Below are positions 19,089-28,902 of a stretch of 64,000 nucleotides of DNA, piece after piece; positions within the stretch are counted from its first letter, which is position 1, and each line of letters begins with the position of its first letter. Position numbers and translations under genes: made by a program. This DNA is from a virus: the IMG/VR virus record IMGVR_UViG_3300020220_000019, positions 1-64,000 of that record. One strand, given 5' to 3'. The notes under the pieces were generated by a model. It was given only the letters and a program-made list of their open reading frames with translations, was not told the DNA's origin and did not search any database.

Positions 19089-19805
19089 CTAAAACCTTGT
19101 TAGTTCTGCCCATGAAACTGAAAAATGCGGAGCTATTATCTTACCTATCGCATCTGCATATTCCCGAACTTCCCATTGAGCATGGGGGTCGATTCTTTGC
19201 TTAAAAACACGAGCATAAGCGGCTAAAGAACCCGTCCAGTACCATTCGGTGTATGTACCCTGAGGTAATGCAAAACGAGCCTGCTCTGGGGCTATACCAG
19301 CCTCTATGAGCCAGTTGTAGGTCTTTAGGGCATCGCTAGCCATCCCAAAGTACATGATCTCAGCAGCCTCTAGCGTGGTTGTATTGGTAAGGAAGTCTTC
19401 TGACCCCTGCTTAGCCCCAGTTGTTGGCTTAGAGCGCCACATTGGAATATAAATTTCTGGTTCTTCTGTAACATACCGACGAGAAATTTCGTTCTCAACG
19501 AATCCGACCTTGTGCTTAAAAAGCTGGGTACGAATCGAAATAGGGGCCTTGATGTGAAGCATGATCTGGGGATGGGCAAAAGGAGTCCAATGCTTATGCT
19601 TTGCCAGATACGAAATAAGCTTCTTATCCTTATCTGGGAGTGTCTTGCCAGTTATTGATCCTGTCTGGTGCTGTTCTTCGTCCCAAGAAGATTCCTTGTG
19701 AAACGAAACTCTAGCAGCATTTACTACTGTTAGATCAGAACCCATCACTTCAATGAGTCGAACGAAACCCCTATCAAGTACATTTATTTTTTCAAAATTG
19801 TCCAT
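19089..19805 (-). CDS. thyX: Flavin-dependent thymidylate synthase ThyX
   Basis: Makes dTMP from dUMP with methylenetetrahydrofolate and FAD. Motif region: IRTQLFKHKVGFVENEISRRY, the phage-type version in which the usual RHR is KHK, followed by YV.EEPEIYIP. Also seen: WTPFAHPQIMLHI and IAPEQARFALPQGTYTEWYW. 238 residues from the ATG at 19805, which has GGAG; an upstream TTG is unlikely. The gene is noticeably richer in G+C and uses different codons from its AT-rich neighbours, which suggests separate acquisition. Confidence 0.92.
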   Translation of the reverse strand: MDNFEKINVLDRGFVRLIEVMGSDLTVVNAARVSFHKESSWDEEQHQTGSITGKTLPDKDKKLISYLAKHKHWTPFAHPQIMLHIKAPISIRTQLFKHKVGFVENEISRRYVTEEPEIYIPMWRSKPTTGAKQGSEDFLTNTTTLEAAEIMYFGMASDALKTYNWLIEAGIAPEQARFALPQGTYTEWYWTGSLAAYARVFKQRIDPHAQWEVREYADAIGKIIAPHFSVSWAELTRF

Positions 19806-19852
19806 ATTTTTCTCCAAGTAGGTTTTTTTCGGTTTTAAAAGAAAGTAATGTT

Positions 19853-20224
19853 ATGAGTAAAAACAAAGATTTGTTTGGAAGATATTTTCCGAATATAGCC
19901 GGTAACATAGTCTACGTGAGCGCGATTCACAAAAACGAAAAAAATCCTATTGACACCGGCTGCTTAGAGTTAAAAAAAGAAAGCGGTCAGTATGAATCTG
20001 TGATGATATCAAAAGAATCTAAAGTTTTATATTCAAATAAAAAAGAAGATTTTTTAAAGTTAGTAAAAGAAAAAATAGATCTTCTTGGCCTAAAAAACAA
20101 AAATCATAAAGACATAAATAATTTCAGTCTTTCTAAATTTGACTGTATATGGGATGCTGACGAAAAAGTTGTATACTTCAAAAAAAACAAAAATCAAAAT
20201 AAGATAACAATAACAATAAAATGA
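19853..20224 (+). CDS. Unknown protein, 123 aa
   Basis: Lys-rich, no recognised motif. It overlaps the next gene as ATGA and so is probably produced together with two structural-type proteins. It diverges from thyX. Confidence 0.55.
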   Translation: MSKNKDLFGRYFPNIAGNIVYVSAIHKNEKNPIDTGCLELKKESGQYESVMISKESKVLYSNKKEDFLKLVKEKIDLLGLKNKNHKDINNFSLSKFDCIWDADEKVVYFKKNKNQNKITITIK

Positions 20225-20892
20225 GCTCTAAAAGCCTATCAAATCAAACTCCATCTCAATCATACAAAGATTTGATACATATTGGAAATTCCGGTCAAGG
20301 CGTAAAAAACACCTTGTCTCCCTTGTACGACGGCTCTGGTAAAGAACTGCCAATAAGCGTATCTCAAGATCAATTATCAATTAATTGCAATGGCGGTTCT
20401 ATACAAACTCCTGTAATAAATGGGTTTTATGAAAAATTTAACATTGCTTCGTATCCTAAATCAAACTTTACATTCAATATAAATTCACCTGAAAATCTAA
20501 TAATATTGCCATCTATTACAGATCCATTTGAGATAGTTCCAGACGGAGATCCTTATGATGCATATTCAGAAAATAGATGGTCTTTTGGATTTGATGGTAC
20601 TCAATATCTTGAGTTAAAAATCAATTTTGCATATGACCCATCTTTTTTATCAAATTTTGGTGCAAATGAATTTATGCACTATAAAACAAATTTAATGATT
20701 ATAAATCCTACCACTTCCAGAGTACTAACATCATTTATTTCAAGTAGTCAAGTAAAAATCACAAGTGACGTTCAATACAATGCAATGTGGCCCGAAAGCA
20801 ATTCTATTCACACATACAAAATAGATGCTTTTATTGATGGAAAAGATCTAAAACATTGCTATGTAAAGTATATAGGAATGCTTACAGGTTAA
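20221..20892 (+). CDS. Probable tail or virion protein, paralogue of next gene
   Basis: 223 residues. The N-terminus (SYKDLIHIGNSGQGV ... LYDGSGKELPISVSQDQLSI) follows a pattern frequent in phage structural proteins and is shared with the next gene (GDIIHFGRD ... IYDGIGNETGIST). The rest is beta-rich with many aromatic and Asn/Ser residues. Likely an appendage or capsid-decoration component. Confidence 0.6.
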   Translation: MSSKSLSNQTPSQSYKDLIHIGNSGQGVKNTLSPLYDGSGKELPISVSQDQLSINCNGGSIQTPVINGFYEKFNIASYPKSNFTFNINSPENLIILPSITDPFEIVPDGDPYDAYSENRWSFGFDGTQYLELKINFAYDPSFLSNFGANEFMHYKTNLMIINPTTSRVLTSFISSSQVKITSDVQYNAMWPESNSIHTYKIDAFIDGKDLKHCYVKYIGMLTG

Positions 20893-20895
20893 AAA

Positions 20896-21933
20896 ATGAG
20901 CAAAGATCTATCTTCAAATAAATTAAATAGTATATATGGAGATATAATCCATTTTGGGAGAGACTTAAATGATCTTTTTCCAAAGGAAAGAATTTATGAT
21001 GGTATTGGTAATGAAACCGGAATATCAACTAAATCAAGATCAAAAGTTGATGTAAAATTTTCAAGAGGAGACTTAGATTCTCCAGTTTTTTATAAAAAAT
21101 TTTATAGAGGTTACAACTTTAAAGAGATACAAATACCAAATTTTAATAGTCCAAGTTTTGAAAATTTTGAAAATTATTTATATTTAGACATTGACAATTA
21201 TTCATCTTTTTATTTAGAATTTTTAGAAACAGATGCTATAAATCAGACTACTATAAATCTTTATTTGATATCTAAATTTATGAATCTTACTGCATCTGGC
21301 TACTATTACAGATATGGTTTTTTTGACAACTCAAAAAATCCGCCAGTGCTAAAAACACCAAAAACAGGCTTTTTTTGGGGAAATACGGATGAAAGCAATT
21401 ATGATTCTGCCATAATAATACCAGACGACATTATTAATACAAATATAGTTTATTTTGACACGCCTAATCCCAACTGGACTGTTGCTGCAAGAGTCAAACC
21501 TTTTGAAAAAATTGACTCCAGGGTTTCAGTAAAAACTTTTTATATTTTTGTTAAAAACAGTTCGTCAGAAGACATAGACAGTCAAAGCATATTTCAATTT
21601 AGAAGATCTTATCCTATACAAAATATTCCAGAAGGTTTTGGAGGTTTTGATACTCTTATAAATGTAGGAGTTGTAGAGTGTGACAAGGTTGCCAATCCAG
21701 AATGCGATAGAGATGAGGCATTTGGAATAGAAGCAAAATGGAAAATTTCTTCAGGTGAAACCTCTATGTTTGAAATAATTATACCAGAACCTACTTTTTA
21801 CATACCAAGTGGACAAGTACAATCGCCTCCATATGGAACATATGAATCAAATGATGAAGAATACTTTGGATTCCCAAGTTCTCGTTATTTTTCAAGCGCC
21901 ACCAACAGGGTTACTTTTAGAAAAGTATTTTAA
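20896..21933 (+). CDS. Probable tail or virion protein, 345 aa
   Basis: Starts three bases after the previous gene and shares its N-terminal DIIHFG/YDGxGxE domain, so the pair arose by duplication. The body is beta-rich with Phe/Tyr/Asn and several Pro. No enzyme motif. Convergent with the tagged gene ending at 21930, overlapping by four bases. Confidence 0.6.
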   Translation: MSKDLSSNKLNSIYGDIIHFGRDLNDLFPKERIYDGIGNETGISTKSRSKVDVKFSRGDLDSPVFYKKFYRGYNFKEIQIPNFNSPSFENFENYLYLDIDNYSSFYLEFLETDAINQTTINLYLISKFMNLTASGYYYRYGFFDNSKNPPVLKTPKTGFFWGNTDESNYDSAIIIPDDIINTNIVYFDTPNPNWTVAARVKPFEKIDSRVSVKTFYIFVKNSSSEDIDSQSIFQFRRSYPIQNIPEGFGGFDTLINVGVVECDKVANPECDRDEAFGIEAKWKISSGETSMFEIIIPEPTFYIPSGQVQSPPYGTYESNDEEYFGFPSSRYFSSATNRVTFRKVF

Positions 21934-22199
21934 ATTCCAAGATAAGACCTTGCTATGCCCTTGACCTGATCTTTTATTGATGGGTCAACGATATCATCTA
22001 TTTTAGAAAAGTGTTTTTCTTTATTCTTTTTAGCATTCGATGCTGTTTTTATTATAGATCTTATTTTTGACGCAATTTTAATAGTGATTTCAGTTTCCAA
22101 TATGGAATCTATATCTTTTTTTATTCTTGCACTTGATGGTATGCTTATCGAAAAACATTCATCTGCAATTTTATTTAGTTGATTCTTATACCAGTTCAT
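21930..22199 (-). CDS. Tagged small helical protein (MNWYK)
   Basis: 89 residues starting MNWYKNQLNKIADE, one of the clearest copies of the N-terminal tag. The remainder is Lys/Ile-rich and helical. Start overlaps the superoxide dismutase stop as ATGA. Function unknown; the tag suggests a shared destination with other tagged proteins. Confidence 0.7.
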   Translation of the reverse strand: MNWYKNQLNKIADECFSISIPSSARIKKDIDSILETEITIKIASKIRSIIKTASNAKKNKEKHFSKIDDIVDPSIKDQVKGIARSYLGI

Positions 22200-22834
22200 A
22201 ATGCACTTTTTTCTGATTCAAAGTATCTATTTGTTATTTCGTCCCAATTTATATATTCAAAAAATTTGTTTACATATTCTTTTTTTCTATTTAAATAATC
22301 TACATAAAATGCATGTTCCCATACATCTATTCCCAATAACGGATATCCCAGTCCTTCAGAAATTGGATTATTTTGATTTTGACACGAAGCTAAAGACATT
22401 TTTCCATTTTTACATACCATCCAAACCCATCCAGAACCAAACAGATTTTTTGACAAATCCTTAAATTTTTCTTCAAACTCTTCAAATGAGTTAAAGTTTT
22501 TTTCTATTATAGATTTAATATCTGAATTTGGCTTTTTATGCTTCTTTTTTGATGTAAGCATTTTCCACCATATTTGATGGTTATACAGTCCACAAGCATT
22601 ATTTTTTATGCTGACATTTTCTTCATCATTTTTATTCTGATTAAAATATCTAACAATTTCTTCAAGTGAACTTTTTTTAAATATAACATTTTTTTCAACA
22701 AGTTTGTTTAGTTTTGTAAAATATCCATATTCGTGCTTTAAATGATGTAGTTTTACTGCATTTTCTGAAAAAAGACCTTCTAGTTCATTAAAACCATAGG
22801 GTATTTTTTGAAATTGGAATCTATATTCTTGCAT
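22196..22834 (-). CDS. Iron/manganese superoxide dismutase
   Basis: 212 residues from the ATG at 22834, five bases after the previous stop; the longer in-frame extension overlaps that gene and is rejected. All four metal ligands are visible by comparison with SodB: His30 in LHHLKHEYGYF, His in LYNHQIWW, and Asp and His in LLGIDVWEHAFYVDYLN. FGSGWVWMV is also present. It converts superoxide to oxygen and hydrogen peroxide. Iron or manganese preference cannot be read off. Such enzymes are rare in tailed phages. It sits between an unknown probable virion protein and a tagged protein. Confidence 0.9.
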   Translation of the reverse strand: MQEYRFQFQKIPYGFNELEGLFSENAVKLHHLKHEYGYFTKLNKLVEKNVIFKKSSLEEIVRYFNQNKNDEENVSIKNNACGLYNHQIWWKMLTSKKKHKKPNSDIKSIIEKNFNSFEEFEEKFKDLSKNLFGSGWVWMVCKNGKMSLASCQNQNNPISEGLGYPLLGIDVWEHAFYVDYLNRKKEYVNKFFEYINWDEITNRYFESEKSAL

Positions 22835-22838
22835 TTTA

Positions 22839-25289
22839 TTACTGTGGCACTTGCGGCTGCTGATCCTGAACTGGACCAAGATCGATTCCAAAAACTCCCC
22901 TGACAAAAGGGGCCTCCCTACCTGGATAATCCTCATCTGGCACCATTGCAACATCTATTTGGCTAGGGGCTCTTCTTGATCCAGAACCCTGTATAGCCAA
23001 TATCACTGAATCTTCTATTGAGTGACCTGATTTATATGCACTATCAAAATGTTTTCTTAATTTTTCTATTTCACTTGCATCATCATGTATCTCTTCATTT
23101 ATTTTCGACTCATCAGGACCTCTTAAGTCTCCTGCTTTTGATCCTGCTCCTGCTCCTGGCATACCTGGCATACCTCCTAAAGGAGGCGCAGCTGGTGGTG
23201 GCGGGGCGGCTGCAGCATCTTGAGCAAATTTTATGGGATAAGAGTTTGAGGCAGTTCTATTTTCAGAGTTTTCATTTAGTTGCCTAATATATTCTCCTAC
23301 TTTTGTATTCAAAACCAAAAGATATTCCGCTATATTTAGGTTTGCAATGGGATCTGCCGAAGAGCCTATCTTTGCTTTATCTAATTTTCCATCCTTATAC
23401 ATAGAATTTACATATCTTGTTATAAATCCATGAAGTTGAGCAAACATGGATTTTATCTTTTGTATATCTCTCTGTCCATTTGTCGTTCTAAAATATCTAG
23501 CATTAATGTTTTTGTCTTCATTCAATCTCACCAGTATCATTCTTATGCCTGCAAGTCTATCTTTTGTTGTCTCTACCTCTCTAAGATTAATTCTTATATA
23601 TTCCATAGCTCTTGAGGGAGCAACCATTTTTGAGCCCTCTGATTTGTAAAGCTCTGGAGATATGCCAGAAGTCTCAATTGGCATGTCTGCAACACTCATT
23701 TCTTCTATTTTTCGTATTTCTCTTAATACTGGAAGTTCTAAAGCACCAGTATCAAATCTTTCTTTTCTTTCCTGTTTTGATTCATCTTCTTTTCTGTTCT
23801 TTTCTTCTTTTCTTTCTCTTAATTGTCTTCCAAACTCCATAAGAGCATCAAAAACAGCATTTAATCTTGGATCGTTCTCTGGATTATACTTCCTTTGAAG
23901 TTCTCCGCTTTCAAGCATTTTCATTATTTGTTCTAGTTTGCCTTTGTAGTGCATTTCTCTTAATATTGATTTTAAATAGTCAGCTGGATGTGTATAAAAA
24001 GCAGATTCGCCAAAAGGTTTTGTCATTTCCTCTTCTGACTGTTGCTCTATTTCTAACAACAATGGATTTTGCTCAAAACTACTTGATTTTTTTGTCATTG
24101 AGGCTATCTGCATTTTTAATGTAGATGCTCTAGAATTAAGCAAAGAGTCAAGTTTATTCATCATGAAAATAATTGCAGGGAATCCACCCGCCGATGGCCT
24201 AGAAGAAGTTTGCATTTTTTCTATAAAAGCATTTCTATCTCTTATCAAAGCATTAATTCTGAGCTGCTTCATTTCCTGACGCTCTATTATAATTCTTTCA
24301 ACTCTGTCTTTTAATTCTTGGCTTTCATTTTTTTCAACTTGCATAGTTGAAAGATCTAAATATGTAATTTCAATTTCTTGAATACCTTTTTTTGATTTTT
24401 TTTCTATTTCTAATGGAATAATTGCCCTTCCATCCAGGTTCCATATATCATTTTTACCAAGAAACGCTATTAATGGCATATCAAGAGCTTCAATAGTTGT
24501 TATGCCAGCTTCCATCATCTTCTGATTGAACCTTTCAAGTATCGGGTTTATTACCTTTTGAGGAAGATCTCTGATTGTCTTGCTAAATAGCATGGCAATA
24601 CCTGGAATAAAGGTACTTTTTTCTTTTCCTGTTCTTTTATTTCTGTCTATTCTGTCAAGTCCACCTGCAATTTCTTCTCCCCTTGATTTATAAAGATCTT
24701 CAGATATTGATATTTTTTTCATCCCTATACTTTCCTTTCTATTAGCTTGTTGTATAAAAGGCAGGCTGCTTGCCATGCCACTAAAATTAAATATGGTGCT
24801 TTTATTTGGTCTTTTAGGGGTAATCATTTCTACATTTTCGTGAACTTGCACAGTATATAGCAAGTGACTTTGCACATCTCCAGATGAAATTCTTCTAAAA
24901 TTACCGCTGTAAGCCAAAGCGCCGTATAAGCCCTGATCTAATTGGTCAAAAGAAAAATTATTGCCTCCTTCTATTACAAATGGAGCAAAAAAGTAAGGAT
25001 TTTGATTTCTTGGTACATATTTTTGATTTTTATCTTTATCTACATAATATTCACACCCTAAAGTGTTAAATGGTTTTTTAAGTCCTTCTATTTTTGATCT
25101 TACAAAATCACATTCATGATCTTTCGAAGATCCCTGTGGCATGTTTCCAACAAATATACCCATAGTCACTTTCCCAAACACATTTGGAATGTTTTTTTCA
25201 TTGCTATTAAACCATGATTTTGCATTTTCTATAAACTGTTCATTTATATCATATGTTGTATTCGATAAGGTTACAGTTATGTGGCTCAT
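22839..25289 (-). CDS. Large unknown, probably structural protein, 816 aa
   Basis: The N-terminal half is a mixed fold and the middle (about 330-560) is helical and charged. Near residue 715 a NSYPIKFAQDAAAA peptide is followed by Pro/Gly/Ala linkers. The peptide resembles the K-x-A-Q elements elsewhere. The C-terminal 110 residues include EIEKLRKHFDSAYKSGH. No enzyme motif recognised. Starts at an ATGA overlap with the upstream gene. A large internal or tail protein is plausible. Confidence 0.6.
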   Translation of the reverse strand: MSHITVTLSNTTYDINEQFIENAKSWFNSNEKNIPNVFGKVTMGIFVGNMPQGSSKDHECDFVRSKIEGLKKPFNTLGCEYYVDKDKNQKYVPRNQNPYFFAPFVIEGGNNFSFDQLDQGLYGALAYSGNFRRISSGDVQSHLLYTVQVHENVEMITPKRPNKSTIFNFSGMASSLPFIQQANRKESIGMKKISISEDLYKSRGEEIAGGLDRIDRNKRTGKEKSTFIPGIAMLFSKTIRDLPQKVINPILERFNQKMMEAGITTIEALDMPLIAFLGKNDIWNLDGRAIIPLEIEKKSKKGIQEIEITYLDLSTMQVEKNESQELKDRVERIIIERQEMKQLRINALIRDRNAFIEKMQTSSRPSAGGFPAIIFMMNKLDSLLNSRASTLKMQIASMTKKSSSFEQNPLLLEIEQQSEEEMTKPFGESAFYTHPADYLKSILREMHYKGKLEQIMKMLESGELQRKYNPENDPRLNAVFDALMEFGRQLRERKEEKNRKEDESKQERKERFDTGALELPVLREIRKIEEMSVADMPIETSGISPELYKSEGSKMVAPSRAMEYIRINLREVETTKDRLAGIRMILVRLNEDKNINARYFRTTNGQRDIQKIKSMFAQLHGFITRYVNSMYKDGKLDKAKIGSSADPIANLNIAEYLLVLNTKVGEYIRQLNENSENRTASNSYPIKFAQDAAAAPPPPAAPPLGGMPGMPGAGAGSKAGDLRGPDESKINEEIHDDASEIEKLRKHFDSAYKSGHSIEDSVILAIQGSGSRRAPSQIDVAMVPDEDYPGREAPFVRGVFGIDLGPVQDQQPQVPQ

Positions 25290-25624
25290 ATTAGACCCTC
25301 GTCATGAATATATTTATATAATCCATTTTTTATTATTTCAACTAAGTTGCATTTTACCATTTTTAAAGACTCTTCAGAATTCATAAATTTGTCTATTGCT
25401 AATTTTATCAAATTTTCTATAGTTCCCTCTTCATAGGCCTGTTCTATCATAGTAAATGGCCCAATACTTATTTTTCTTGAAAAAGAAACGTGATTTTTAT
25501 GCGAAAAATCAATTTTAGATATTTTTATATCTATAAAAGACTCATCTAAATGATTGGGATCTCCAATAGTATTAATGGAGTAATGAAATGAGAAGTGACA
25601 ATCTTTGTTATTGCTGAAGTTCAT
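25286..25624 (-). CDS. Unknown protein, 112 aa
   Basis: Coupled to the large gene that follows by an ATGA overlap. Contains several His and Lys in FSFHYSI and IDFSHKNHVSFSRK but no recognisable metal-site spacing. Function unknown. Confidence 0.55.
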   Translation of the reverse strand: MNFSNNKDCHFSFHYSINTIGDPNHLDESFIDIKISKIDFSHKNHVSFSRKISIGPFTMIEQAYEEGTIENLIKLAIDKFMNSEESLKMVKCNLVEIIKNGLYKYIHDEGLI

Positions 25625-25696
25625 GAGTTTCTCTAAAGGATAGTTCTTGTTTTTTTTAAATAAACCTGTATACTAGCAATAAATACTGTTTTTAAA

Positions 25697-28678
25697 ATGT
25701 CTATCAATAAATCAAAACACAGTAGTGCAGAAGTTTCTAAAATAATAGAAATTGTAAAAAATATGTTTGGAAAAGGAGCTCCAACAACATATGACAATTC
25801 AGGATTTAATAAATTTGATTATGATAATCCGCTTCTTAGGTCTGTATATAGAATGCAAATAAGTGATCCATTGACTTGGGATGAAATATATGGCATACTA
25901 TACATATTAAAAAGATATAAAAATACTCAACTAAAAAATGAAAATTTAGATCAAATAGAAAGTAGAATTAATGACCAGTTTTCTGAAACAAATCCAGAAT
26001 TTAAAGATATAAACGAACTTTCTAAAACAAAATCTATTAAAAAAATTGGTACTGGAGGATATGGAAGAAGTACATACATAATTCCGTCTCTAGACCCAGT
26101 CAAAATTAGAAAAATCATAAAAGAAATATCAGAAAAAATTATGTCTTTGCCTCCTGAGCAAAGACAAGATTTTTCTTCCTACTTTTCAGGTGACAAAATT
26201 CAAGTTTGGAAGCTTTTTTATCCAAGAAGCCAACCAGACATAATAGAAATACATCCACTTGTTGAGGGCATAGTCTTCAATTATCTAAAATCGCTTGACT
26301 ACAATACAGAAAACGCAAATATTGCAGTCTCAACACAAAAAACAACAAGTGATGCAGCTGATACAAGAGAAGGTGTATTTGAAAGTAAGAATACAGACAA
26401 GAAAAAAGTAAAAATAATAAGAGATGGCAATAATTATGAAATTTACTTTGAGTATAGTTCAGAAATGGTTAATGTTATACGAAATGTAAAATCCAGAAGA
26501 ACTTTTGATGCTGCCAAAAGATGCTGGATTTTGTATTCTCCGTCAAAAGAAACATTAAAACAGCTTGGAGATCAATCAGATAAAATTGGTTTTGATCGCA
26601 ATCCTTTTGATCAAGCATCTTCTGCAAGTACCATATTTGAAGACGGAAACTCAAGAACGTCAATAACCTGCAAAGACATATCTGCAGATACAAATAACAA
26701 CTGGCTTATAAGCATTTTCTATCTAAGTAGATCTCAACCAGAAGAATTAAGAAAATTTATCAATGAATCTCTTAGATTTTGTTTTGTGAATTCAACTAGT
26801 GACATAAACAACACTGATCCAGATATACATACGTATCTCAATATGAGTGAAAGCTCTGATACAAGATTTAAATACCAAAGACCAACCAGGGGTTCCCTTA
26901 ATGATTATGCAAGATTCATACAATGTTGTGAGAGTAGAGGGTTTGATGCGTCTGAACTCAAGAGGATTGTATCCTCTCTGGTTTCAAAAGGCATAATAAA
27001 GCAAGAGAGACTTGAGGGAAGCGTAGATGGCTTTGACAATAAGGAACAATTTAGATCAGCACTTGAAAAATTTGAATCAAACATAAGCAAAATAAAAACT
27101 GGAGAACAGTTTACCCTTAAAGATCTGCAGGTTCACGGTATCCAGTTCCTTTACTCCAGGTCTTCCGCTCTTCTTGGCGACGAAACAGGAACAGGCAAGA
27201 CTGTTCAATCTATTATGGCCGCACAATTAAGACTCATGAGAGAGAACAACATACCATTTGACGCAAATTTAACCGATCCGAATGTATGTTCTTCATTTAG
27301 AAAAAAGTGTCTTGTATTTACTCTTCCCTCTGTAGTTAGTCAATACACAAAAAATGTAATAGACATTACAGGGCTACCTGAAAATCAAGTTTCCAACTCT
27401 TTTAATAATGAGTCAGCCATGTGGAAAGTTCTTCCATATAACGATCTTTCTGTTTCCAGTAGGTCAAAAGAAGTTACCGAATTTCTAAAAAAACAAGCAA
27501 TGGATGGCAAGATAGCTCTTTGTATCCTTGATGAATGTCACACCATAAAAAATGGCTCTCCGTCCTCAAGAGACCCAGCTGGAGACCACAAAAAGAACAA
27601 AACAACCTTTAATTGTCAAGATATTACGCAGCACATACCATACGTATGGGGTTTGTCTGCAACAATTATAGCGAATAAGCCAGTAGATCTCTATAATCAG
27701 CTTAGAGCTGTAAATCATCCTCTTGGAAAACTCGATCACGGTCGCTTTAAAGGCAATTTTGATCCAAAAACAAAAAATCCATCTGAAAAATTTGCCAACG
27801 CAGACAAATTAAGGCAAATTTTGATACTTCAAAGAATATATATTCAAAGAACTAAAAAAATGATGGAAGAAAATCTTCCAAATATTGCAGTTGGAGAAAA
27901 AAATGTTGATCTAGATAAGGCTACGCTTATGGCTAAGATAAACGCCCGCATGAGTTCGTACCGAGGAAGGAGTACCCTTAATGAACAAAGTGCAATTAGA
28001 GTCGAACTTGCTTCCGCAAAAGCACCAAAAACACTCGAATTTGCAAAATTTTTCATAAATCAAGGCAAAAAGGTTGCAATATTTACGTCGTTTAACGAAT
28101 CTGCTGATATTATTACTGATGGTCTAACAAAGTTGCTAGCACCCATGAACAAAAATGTCGCTCAGATTAGAGGCAACCAAGAAAAAGCAGATAGAGACAT
28201 TATAATTCAAGATTTTAAGTCAGAAAATAGTAAATATTTTGCAATTGTCATAAATATAGCAGCTGGTGGAACTGGAATAGATCTTCCAAACATACTAACC
28301 GATGTAATATTTAATGATTATGATTGGAGTCCAGCAAAAGACGAGCAGGCCAGAGGAAGATTTTTTAGAATTAATAGTAAAGAAGACGTAAACGTTTATT
28401 ATATGATAGCAAAAGGCACAGCTGATGAAGATATTTATGAAATAGTCAAGCAAAAAATTATGATAATGGAGTTGATACAAAGGCTAGATGAAGAACAAAT
28501 AGAAAGAATATCTGAAGGTCGATTTGAGGTTACTGAAAATGACAAAAGAAAAAATGAACTTCAGGCAAAACTTGAAGAAATAGATGAAAAACTGGAACAG
28601 AAAGTAGAGCAAATAGGCAAAGAAATGAAAAAAGCAAGCTTAAATACAAACACAAACTGGTATAAAATATCAAGGTAA
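25697..28678 (+). CDS. SNF2-family helicase with HARP-like domain and C-terminal tag
   Basis: 993 residues. A region near 240-295 (FDAAKRCWILYSPSKETLK) resembles the HARP domain of SMARCAL1-like annealing helicases. The ATPase core follows: motif I GDETGTGKT near 494, motif II DECH near 611, motif III WGLSAT near 650, then helicase C with KVAIFTSF, AAGGTGIDLP and the arginine-finger motif QARGRFFR near 883. Such enzymes remodel DNA or protein-DNA complexes and may rewind or restart forks. The protein ends NTNTNWYKISR, the same NWYK sequence other proteins carry at the N-terminus. Confidence 0.88.
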   Translation: MSINKSKHSSAEVSKIIEIVKNMFGKGAPTTYDNSGFNKFDYDNPLLRSVYRMQISDPLTWDEIYGILYILKRYKNTQLKNENLDQIESRINDQFSETNPEFKDINELSKTKSIKKIGTGGYGRSTYIIPSLDPVKIRKIIKEISEKIMSLPPEQRQDFSSYFSGDKIQVWKLFYPRSQPDIIEIHPLVEGIVFNYLKSLDYNTENANIAVSTQKTTSDAADTREGVFESKNTDKKKVKIIRDGNNYEIYFEYSSEMVNVIRNVKSRRTFDAAKRCWILYSPSKETLKQLGDQSDKIGFDRNPFDQASSASTIFEDGNSRTSITCKDISADTNNNWLISIFYLSRSQPEELRKFINESLRFCFVNSTSDINNTDPDIHTYLNMSESSDTRFKYQRPTRGSLNDYARFIQCCESRGFDASELKRIVSSLVSKGIIKQERLEGSVDGFDNKEQFRSALEKFESNISKIKTGEQFTLKDLQVHGIQFLYSRSSALLGDETGTGKTVQSIMAAQLRLMRENNIPFDANLTDPNVCSSFRKKCLVFTLPSVVSQYTKNVIDITGLPENQVSNSFNNESAMWKVLPYNDLSVSSRSKEVTEFLKKQAMDGKIALCILDECHTIKNGSPSSRDPAGDHKKNKTTFNCQDITQHIPYVWGLSATIIANKPVDLYNQLRAVNHPLGKLDHGRFKGNFDPKTKNPSEKFANADKLRQILILQRIYIQRTKKMMEENLPNIAVGEKNVDLDKATLMAKINARMSSYRGRSTLNEQSAIRVELASAKAPKTLEFAKFFINQGKKVAIFTSFNESADIITDGLTKLLAPMNKNVAQIRGNQEKADRDIIIQDFKSENSKYFAIVINIAAGGTGIDLPNILTDVIFNDYDWSPAKDEQARGRFFRINSKEDVNVYYMIAKGTADEDIYEIVKQKIMIMELIQRLDEEQIERISEGRFEVTENDKRKNELQAKLEEIDEKLEQKVEQIGKEMKKASLNTNTNWYKISR

Positions 28679-28683
28679 TAAAA

Positions 28684-28902
28684 ATGTCTAAATTTCCAAA
28701 TTTACAACAAATTTTAATTGACAAAATATACGGAAACCCTGGTTGTTGGAGAAATTTCAACAATCAATACAGGGCATGGGAAAGAATTCAAGATTTTATA
28801 GACAATCAAAAACCAGGAATGGAGATATTATCAAAAGAAAATTTTGATGTCCCTCCTGATTATACTGAATATCCTCAACTTGGCTGCGAAAAATCAAATT
28901 AA
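28684..28902 (+). CDS. Unknown small protein, 72 aa
   Basis: Five bases after the helicase gene on the same strand. Aromatic-rich (CWRNFNNQYRAWERIQDF), soluble, no family recognised. Probably co-expressed with the helicase. Confidence 0.6.
   Translation: MSKFPNLQQILIDKIYGNPGCWRNFNNQYRAWERIQDFIDNQKPGMEILSKENFDVPPDYTEYPQLGCEKSN

Noticed and set aside
19089-19805. ThyX thought to lack its RHR signature
   Set aside because: The KHKVGFVENEISRRY form is the usual phage variant of the same motif, so there is no reason to call it inactive.
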